Assembly: GCF_012489685.1 (NCBI RefSeq)
Contig: NC_080044.1
Coordinates: 27,012,369-27,076,368 of the forward strand
Direction of reading: 5' to 3'
Source of the DNA: Lotus japonicus
Lineage: Eukaryota > Streptophyta > Magnoliopsida > Fabales > Fabaceae
Length of the DNA: 64,000 nucleotides
The notes beneath the pieces were generated by a model, which worked only from the letters and a program-made list of their open reading frames with translations, was not told where the DNA came from and ran no database searches. This document shows positions 57,384-64,000 of this stretch, piece after piece. Within the stretch, counting starts at the first letter, position 1. Each line of letters starts with the position of its first letter. Both the position numbers and the translations under genes were made by a program.

Positions 57384-58597
57384 TGAAGGTATGAAAAACG
57401 GTAGAAAGGGGGGGTTTGAATAACGTTTTCAGTACAAAACTACCACCTTAAAGATTTTAACAAATCTTTTCGAGAACTAAGTGCAAAAGATAGAGATAGA
57501 AAAGCACACAAGGATTTTATCCTGGTTCACTTGATAAATCACTCAAGCTACTCCAGTCCACCCGTTAAGGTGATTTCTTCCTTCTTAGAATGAAGGCAAT
57601 CCACTAATCAGGTAAGAGTTACAACTGCACTTGAAACCTACAAGTGACTAACAATTACACTGACTTAGCTCACACTAAGATTCACTCTCTTAGTCTTCTC
57701 TAGGATCCGATCAACCTTGATCTCCTAAAGGAAAATCAAACAACTGTTTGAGGTTGGTGTTTACAAGGGTTTGCTTCTGAATAAGCTGAGTGTAAACTAA
57801 ATAAATTACAGGATGAAAGAAAGCTTAGAATATTTTGAATATCTTGCGCGTGTGTTGCTTCTCGTATTTTTCTTCGCCACTTCTTTCAATCTTCAGCCTC
57901 TATATATACTCCAAGGATTAGGGTTGAGCGTTGCATGGGAAATGCTACCGTTGGAGGGCAGTTCTGGAAAATCCAGCTTCTGCTGTGGCTGAGAACGTTA
58001 GGTAGGTCGTCAGGAAGGTACACTTGCTTTTGTACTTGGATAGCGACTTGACCTTTTAACCTAGGAGACTTCTGATCAGGGGAATACTTCATATTGGAAC
58101 TTGTGAAGCCGGTTGATCAGAGTCAGAGGGAAAGCACAGATCCTCTGACCATTGTATCTTCTGATTCTGAACTCAGAGGGAAGAACATGGCCTTCAGAGT
58201 TTCTTGCTTCTGGACTTCAGAGTTTCCACTATTCAGCTTCTGGATCTTCAGAGTCTTCTACACCATCAGAACATCTGAACCTTCAGTGTTTCTTGGCTAT
58301 CAGAACTTCTGGATCTTCAGAGCTTCTAGCGACTGAGTCCTCATCAGAGTTTGTATAGCTTCAGATCTTCTGAAGCTTTTCCACTGTTCATACTGAACAT
58401 GGTGAATGCGAAAGCGTTGCTTGGGTTACCCTTTATACACAGTGCTTCTGATTTGTGTGAGATTGAGTCAAGGTCAGAGCCTGTAAATAGCACACTCAGA
58501 AAAACACGTTAGAGTACCACAATTGTTCATATCAAAAGGTTAACTTGTAATCATCAAAACATAGAGTTGTACTACTAGATCAAAACTTGATCTTACA
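57384..58597 (-). repeat. Sirevirus LTR shared by elements D and E, 1214 bp
   Basis: It begins TGAAGGTATG and ends GATCTTACA. On its left is the primer site of D. On its right, with no target duplication in between, is the polypurine tract of E (AAAAAGGGGGAGAT on the minus strand from 58598). It is thus 5' LTR of D and 3' LTR of E. A minus-strand TATA box lies near 57897-57909. Upstream of it, about 58060-58380, is a cluster of near-palindromic tcagaacttctg words. Confidence 0.93.
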
Positions 58598-59150
58598 ATC
58601 TCCCCCTTTTTGATGATGACAAAACTAAGATTTTTGATGAACAATTCTTAAACAATAAACTGAATTCACTCAGAGTTTAGAGATATAAAAAAAACTTATC
58701 CTGATGTGAATAGTTTATCTTGCTCATTCTGAATTCAAGTCACTGCTTGATTCTGAGCTTAGCTCCCCCTGAATCTAACACTTGATGAAAACGTTAGTAA
58801 AATCTAGATTCTGAGCTAAAACATATAAGAGTTCAGAGTAAAAGGCTTATGACATAGATGAAAAACTAATAATCAGAGCGCATAAGTGATCAGAGTCATA
58901 GACAGGGTATCAGAGTCTTGGGTATCAGAGTCAACTTAGAATCACTTCAGAAGAAGTGAAATGTATTCCTTGTATTTGCCCAGTGACACATCTATGGTCA
59001 TGAAGGTGGAACTCTTAAAATCTCCAAAAGAAAAATAAGTCACACTAACACATCTTACACATCAAAAACTGGGTTTACTCCCCCTTTTTGTCATAAGCAA
59101 AAAGCTTGGGGTGTGAAAAACTTAGCTTGAAGTACAAGGTACTCCCCCTT
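58598..59150 (-). promoter_or_regulatory. Polypurine tract cluster of Sirevirus E
   Basis: Purine runs on the minus strand at about 58598-58611 (next to the LTR), 58764-58771, 59080-59090 and 59142-59150. Spacing is nearly the same as in element D, so the pattern is conserved in both copies. Confidence 0.72.
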
Positions 59151-59338
59151 AGAGAAGGTCTAAGTTTAAGGAAAATGAAAATGATGTAAGAATCAGAGTT
59201 AGGCGAAAATAAATAGGAGAGTTAATGCAAGGGATGAACGTTTACCACCGGTCAAGTGAGTAAATAGAAGGGTCAGTTACCAAGAACTTAACCTCGAGAA
59301 ACTGTAGGAGCATTAACTTTCAGAGAGAAAGTGAAGCC

Positions 59339-59346
59339 TATAAAAA
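59339..59346 (+). promoter_or_regulatory. TATA box of the antisense gene in Sirevirus E
   Basis: TATAAAAA on the plus strand, about 60 bp before the ATG at 59403. The surrounding sequence (gagagaaagtgaagcctata) is conserved in D. Confidence 0.5.
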
Positions 59347-59402
59347 AAACGTTGGAGAGAAAGGTAAGCTTCACACCTCGAATAATTTTCAGTAAGAAAA
59401 AA

Positions 59403-59795
59403 ATGGCATCATACAGAACGACATTAGAAGAGCTCAGAAGGAAGGCTTTTGAGGAAGATATGTTCCTCAATATTAGGCATCCCGATGGTACAAAGACCAT
59501 ACAAGAGCTGACGAAGACACTGCTGGAAGAAGATCTTGGTCCAGAGATGGAGAGAGATCTGAAGGAGTTCCTCTGCTTCGTGGAGGAGATTCAGGGGCTT
59601 TGCCAGCGGGAGCTGAATCTGCTGGAAGAGAATGAGACTGTGGAAAAGAGACTTAAGACGACAGAAGATAGTCTAGAGAGAGAGGAGCTGAGCATCAGAC
59701 TCGGCAACATAGAGTATACACTGGATCGTCTGGAGAAGGAAAGAGTGGAGCAGCGCCAAGAATGCAGAAAAATGAGGAAGGATCCTCCATTCTAG
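59403..59795 (+). CDS. Conserved antisense ORF of Sirevirus E, 130 aa, function unknown
   Basis: Full-length counterpart of the frame at 44172-44564 and opposite in direction to the rest of the element. An earlier in-frame ATG at 59331 exists, but conservation with D begins at the MASY start, so 59403 is chosen. The sequence is Glu/Leu/Lys/Arg-rich and probably all-helical. The most conserved blocks are [20 protein letters not shown], YxLDRLE and EQRQECRxMRxDPPF. AATAAA follows at 59852-59857. Retention of an open frame with no indel in two clearly diverged copies argues for a protein product. Its role is unknown. Confidence 0.7.
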   Translation: MASYRTTLEELRRKAFEEDMFLNIRHPDGTKTIQELTKTLLEEDLGPEMERDLKEFLCFVEEIQGLCQRELNLLEENETVEKRLKTTEDSLEREELSIRLGNIEYTLDRLEKERVEQRQECRKMRKDPPF

Positions 59796-60013
59796 ATATA
59801 GGGAATAATGTATGATGGAAAGAAGTATGATGTAAACATAGAACAATTATGAATAAACCAGGTTTTGCAAACATATGTGACACAAATATATATAGATATA
59901 TGCATATAGAATCACAAACGAACAAATGAAAATAAGTAATTAAAAAGAATAAACAGAGTTTAACAAAAAGGAAAACAAAGTAAACGAAAGAAGAAAAAGA
60001 AGAGATCCTAAGA

Positions 60014-63000
60014 CTAAGGTTTGTCAGTACGGCGCAGAAGTTCCATCATCATTTGCTTCATCTCAATCAGCATGGATTCATGAGTGTCAAGACGTTGTTC
60101 CATGATGTCGAGTCTGGATGAGCTTGTCTGAGTAGAGCTGGAAGGAACGTTCTGAGCAGCTTGAGGTTCTGGAATGGAAGCAGAAGCAGCAGGAGTAAAC
60201 ATAACTGGTGCAAGTCGCTCTGCCTCAGCCTCAGCTTCAAGACGCTCTGCCTCAAGTCTTGCTTGTTCAGCCTTAGCTGCTGCTTGACGTGCAGCTTCTT
60301 CGTCTTGTTCTTTCTTTCTCTTGGCTTCTTCAATGGCTTCAAGAAGCTTGTTTCTCTGTTCTAGTTCGTGAAGAGCCACCCTCCTAGCAAACCTTTGCTT
60401 TGCAGCCTCAATGCTCTGACTGCCCTCTGCATGCAGGAGCTGCAGCATAACGGGAAACTGAGCCACTAGCCAAGTGCTCAAATTGTTCCACTCATCAGCC
60501 ACATTGTCAGCATTCTCACTGAGATCAGTCTGACCGTGCACATTGCGGAGCCTCAAGGAGGCTTCATGATTGAAAATATTGATGCACTCAGAGAGAGATG
60601 TGGGTTGAAGGTGAGTATAGGGAATGATGGAGAGGTTGGGTGCAGGAGAGGCTGGGTGATTGCTGCTATGAGCTTCAGAGGCACCTTGTGGAGAACCAAT
60701 GTTAATTATGGGAGCATTGGGTTCAGAGGTTCCACGGTGAGGGTCTGAAGTTTCAACCAGAGGGTGAGGTGATCTAACCGAGGATTGGTTAGACACTGAT
60801 TGTTCAGGTTCAGGGTCTGGTTGAATTGGCTCTTGTTGGTCAGGGACAGGGTGAGCTTGTTGGACTAAGGGGTCTGCCTCTTGGATAGGATTGGCCAAGA
60901 TAGGTTCATCTGGGTCAACTAGACGTTCAGGTCTAGGGCCAGGATATTGCCTAGGGCTTGGACATGTAAGGTAATATTCTTCCAAGGCAGATACCTTCTC
61001 TTTCCTAACCTCCATGAATTTTCTAATTGATTCAGAAGTGTTGGAGGGAGGAGAGTCAATCACATTGATGGGGAAGGATACAGGTGTGAAGGCTGATGAA
61101 GAGTCTGTATCCGTGGGTCTGACAGCAGGACGTGCTGATGCTCTGGGAGCAGAGTGATCAGACGTTCTGGGTTGTGGTTCTGTTTGGTTGGGCTCGGTTT
61201 GGTCATGGATGATGGGTTCAGAAGGTAATGGGTCGTATGGAATGGTAAGGAGAGAGGTTGGATCTTCTGACCTAGAGGGTTGGTTCTGAAGCAAATTCCA
61301 GAGAGGTGCTTCAGTAGGAGAAGGTTGAAAGAAGGAAGATCTTGGGGGATGTGGTGGAGAGGTGGTTTGTGCGGCTGGTTGGGTTTCAGGAATAGGAGTG
61401 AGGGGATTTGAAGAGTGTTGGAGTAAGGCAGAAATCGGGAGTGCATCAAATAAATTCAAATCATCATCAGAGGTAAGTGCAGGCTTACTTGTATGTGCTG
61501 ATGATCGAGTCACTCTGGCAGGAGCTTCAGTCCTTCTGACCTCTGCAGCAGCTGGTTCCACCCGAGTAGGCTTCACCACAATTCTGACTTTCTTCTGCTT
61601 CTTCTTTGGAGGACCATCCTCACTATCATCACCATCATCATCAGCAGGCTTGCTCTTCGGTTTCTTGACCAGAGGGACATCAGATTCCTCTGAGGAATCT
61701 TCCAGAACCATCTTCCTCTTGGTTTTCTTCTTTGGAGGAGAAGAATACTCTGGAGCTGGTGGAAGTCTGCTGACAAAATCATCAAGGTCAATCTCGAATC
61801 CTTGAGCCCTGAGGTCTTCAACATAGCATCTGATGGCTTCAGGATGGTCTGCTTGAGTCCACAGAGGGTAGTTATTCAGAGGCATTCTTCTTCCTCTGAT
61901 CTCAGAAGATGTGTCTTCATGAGCAGGAGCAATCTTCTTCTGGATTAAGCCCATCTTCTTCAAAGAGTTGGCAGTGAAGACGTCACTGACAATTGTGCTC
62001 AAGTCCTCTGTGCAACCAGCATTGATCAAATCTTGCACCAAGTTGCTTTCAATGAGAAAGTCTGAGAGCAGCCTCCCAAAAGGGATATATTTGATGGCTG
62101 ACTTGATGGAGGCGGTGGTGCGAGACTTCCGGATGCATTCCTTCAAATAGGAGAACAGGAAGTAGGGAAGGCAGATCTTCTCCTTGTCTTGAATGAAGAA
62201 CAGCATCGCCTTCTGGTTGAAGTTGATGTAGTCTGGAGAACTTCCCTTTGGTCGCTGATTGATGCAGTTGAGCAGGATCTTGTGCCAGATCCTGAGTTTG
62301 GGATGAAGGTCCATCACCTTGTAGCTCGTCTTGCCCGGTTTGAAAGTGGTGTACAGGGCCTTGTTGACTATGTCCTTGGTTCTGGGTTTCAGCTTCGATT
62401 CCGTTAGTGAGAACCGATACCCATGAGCAGTTTCTGCACCAAGCAGATTCACGAATGACTTCTCCGTGATGATGATCTTCCTACCCAGTATGTAGGAGAC
62501 TACCTGAGTGTCATCACAATCAGCGTGCTTCCAGAATTCCTTTACTAGCTTCTCATACACCGGTCCTCGAAGTCGATTGAAGTAGTTTCCCCAACCTTGA
62601 GCTTGGACTTCATGACGAAGATCAAACCCATTAGCAGCCAAGTTGTCGAGGTTGAATCTCCATTCTACCAGGACTTGGAGTTCCTCAGGAGGAAATACAC
62701 AGTGAACGGCACAGCCCCGTTCTGCAATAGGAACAACCTGCTCTTGAGCTTGAGCTTGTTCTTGTGCTGGGTTCTCAGAGCCTTGTTGACCCGTTGCCAA
62801 ACCGACTACCATGTGAGGGAACTGAGGTGCATCTGCAGTAGATCTTCTGGTTTGTCTCACCATTTTGAAGAGGTTGAGGGTTTGAGGTAGAAGATGAAGT
62901 TTGAAGGATGAGGAGAGATCGAGAGAGAAATCACGAAGGAGGCGGTTTTGAAAAACAGAGAGTGCGAGAGTGAAAACCGGAAGTGAGAGAGAACGTGTGT

Positions 63001-63019
63001 GTATAGTGGGTTTTATCAA
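60014..63019 (-). CDS. Sirevirus E third ORF (env-like), intact
   Basis: 1001 codons from the first ATG, or 949 from the better supported ATG at 62863 (MVRQTRRSTADAPQFPHMVV), where conservation with D starts. Order: a conserved N-terminal domain of about 300 residues (ERGCAVHCVFPPEELQVLVE, GRKIIITEKSFVNLLGAE, LHPKLRIWHKILLNCINQ); basic clusters (PPKKKTKRKMVLE, PPKKKQKKVRIVVKP) separated by an acidic stretch; a Pro/Ser/Thr-rich middle; and a C-terminal coiled coil (EEAKRKKEQDEEAARQAAA). This is the extra ORF of SIRE1-like elements, often called envelope-like. I see no membrane span, and the basic clusters look like nuclear localisation signals, so an envelope role is doubtful. It lies downstream of RNase H and probably needs a separate translation mechanism. 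Confidence 0.9.
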   Translation of the reverse strand: MIKPTIHTRSLSLPVFTLALSVFQNRLLRDFSLDLSSSFKLHLLPQTLNLFKMVRQTRRSTADAPQFPHMVVGLATGQQGSENPAQEQAQAQEQVVPIAERGCAVHCVFPPEELQVLVEWRFNLDNLAANGFDLRHEVQAQGWGNYFNRLRGPVYEKLVKEFWKHADCDDTQVVSYILGRKIIITEKSFVNLLGAETAHGYRFSLTESKLKPRTKDIVNKALYTTFKPGKTSYKVMDLHPKLRIWHKILLNCINQRPKGSSPDYINFNQKAMLFFIQDKEKICLPYFLFSYLKECIRKSRTTASIKSAIKYIPFGRLLSDFLIESNLVQDLINAGCTEDLSTIVSDVFTANSLKKMGLIQKKIAPAHEDTSSEIRGRRMPLNNYPLWTQADHPEAIRCYVEDLRAQGFEIDLDDFVSRLPPAPEYSSPPKKKTKRKMVLEDSSEESDVPLVKKPKSKPADDDGDDSEDGPPKKKQKKVRIVVKPTRVEPAAAEVRRTEAPARVTRSSAHTSKPALTSDDDLNLFDALPISALLQHSSNPLTPIPETQPAAQTTSPPHPPRSSFFQPSPTEAPLWNLLQNQPSRSEDPTSLLTIPYDPLPSEPIIHDQTEPNQTEPQPRTSDHSAPRASARPAVRPTDTDSSSAFTPVSFPINVIDSPPSNTSESIRKFMEVRKEKVSALEEYYLTCPSPRQYPGPRPERLVDPDEPILANPIQEADPLVQQAHPVPDQQEPIQPDPEPEQSVSNQSSVRSPHPLVETSDPHRGTSEPNAPIINIGSPQGASEAHSSNHPASPAPNLSIIPYTHLQPTSLSECINIFNHEASLRLRNVHGQTDLSENADNVADEWNNLSTWLVAQFPVMLQLLHAEGSQSIEAAKQRFARRVALHELEQRNKLLEAIEEAKRKKEQDEEAARQAAAKAEQARLEAERLEAEAEAERLAPVMFTPAASASIPEPQAAQNVPSSSTQTSSSRLDIMEQRLDTHESMLIEMKQMMMELLRRTDKP

Positions 63020-63302
63020 ATAACCGTTGTTGATTCAAAAAGCACTTTAAGATCAACGGTTGAAAATTAAAGATAGATAGTAACAGTAACACAATCACAC
63101 ACAGGAGATAAGCATATCTACACGCAATCATAACAGACTGTCACACGGGCACAAGGAACTATGCATCAGAAATTCTGACGCACGTGTTGTTGTCTCAGCT
63201 TCAGAGTCAGTACCAGTGGGCACACACACTCTGATTGAGTTACCTTCTGGACTAGACATCTTCTGATCAAGAAGTATCATAGTCAGAGGTTCTGATCCAT
63301 CT

Positions 63303-64000
63303 TCACTCTGGACAAAAGTCCATGCTTAGATTTTTCAGAATAAAATTAAATCTATCTTCAGCTAAGGGCTTTGTAAAGATATCTGCCCATTGATGGTCAG
63401 TATCAACAAACTTCAGAAGAAGTACGCCCTTCTGTACATAATCTCTAATAAAATGATACTTTACCTCAATGTGCTTTGCCCTTGAATGCAAGATAGGATT
63501 CTTACTCAATGAAATTGCAGCAGTGTTATCACAATAGATTGGATATTGCTCTCAGGATCTGATATCCTCCAGCTGATGTTTCATCCAGAGCATCTGAGTG
63601 CTGCATATTGCTGCTGAGATATATTCTGCCTCTGCAGTTGATAGTGCAATGGTTGATTGCCTTTGCTTGCCCATGAGACTAGATTGCTTCCCAGAAATTG
63701 ACAATTTCCAGAAGTACTTTTTCTCTCTGTTCTATTCAGATAACAGCATCACAATAACCTGAAAGCTTATACTCTGATGTTTTCTTACATCAAGCCAAGG
63801 TTAGTGGTGCCTTTCAGATACCTTAGGATCCTCTTAACAGCAGTTAAGTGGGTTTTCCCTTGGATCTGATTGGAAACGAGCACATAAATGAACACTAAAT
63901 AATATGTCTGGCCTAGATGCAGTTAAGTATAAGTGAACCTATCATGCCACGATAGAGCTTCTGACATACTTTACCACTTATATCTTCTTTTTCCAGAATG
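63303..64000 (-). pseudogene. Sirevirus E RNase H and RT end, frameshifted, running off the window
   Basis: The last 68 codons (63509-63303) match the RNase H end of D ([29 protein letters not shown]). Upstream, compared with D, there are about eight small indels between 63540 and 64000 (for example tggatattg for tggaatattg, and a shortened tctattcagataac), so no continuous frame remains. The rest of pol and gag would lie right of the window. Confidence 0.85.

Overview
This is plant nuclear DNA made almost entirely of nested LTR retrotransposons, with no intact host gene. The element families (Tekay chromoviruses, SIRE1/Maximus-type Sireviruses, a Tat-type gypsy element, hAT and LINE debris) point to a flowering plant. 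The close resemblance to SIRE1-like elements suggests a legume, but that is an inference. Most coding sequence lies on the minus strand.

Layout. 1-21907: an array of Ty3/gypsy Tekay elements with 3.7-kb LTRs, in the order LTR (cut by the window edge), internal A, LTR, partial internal, a 100-N assembly gap, partial LTR, internal B, LTR. The sequences on the two sides of the gap are near-identical, so the gap probably joins two overlapping contig ends, and the real array probably has two internals and three LTRs. The array sits inside the integrase of a Sirevirus (21908-25902). That Sirevirus in turn sits in a degenerate Tat-type gypsy element (25903-28358).

28359-33548: older low-copy DNA. 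It carries a duplicated segment with two decayed copies of a peroxisomal enoyl-CoA delta-isomerase (ECI) gene. One copy is split by a non-autonomous hAT element and its flank carries a 5'-truncated LINE. The other copy preserves both empty sites.

33549-40411: a plus-strand Ty1/copia element, broken by a 3661-bp solo Tekay-like LTR with a perfect 5-bp target duplication. 41475-42161: a fragment of another gypsy-type LTR.

42162-64000: two Sireviruses (called D and E) in tandem, sharing the LTR at 57384-58597. Each has sense-strand gag, pol and a long extra third ORF (usually called env-like). Each also has, on the opposite strand between that ORF and the 3' LTR, a conserved 130-codon gene with its own TATA box and AATAAA signal. 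This antisense gene is the best candidate for something undescribed. Element D's third ORF is interrupted by a 4191-bp solo Tekay LTR that contains a 60-bp minisatellite with a 182-bp higher-order period.

How the parts work together: in each autonomous family Gag packages RNA, PR/IN/RT/RH replicate and insert the copy, and the LTRs supply promoter and termination signals. Most copies here are inactivated by nonsense mutations, frameshifts or nested insertion. Tekay internal B keeps a fully open 1379-codon frame but lacks the Gag N terminus.
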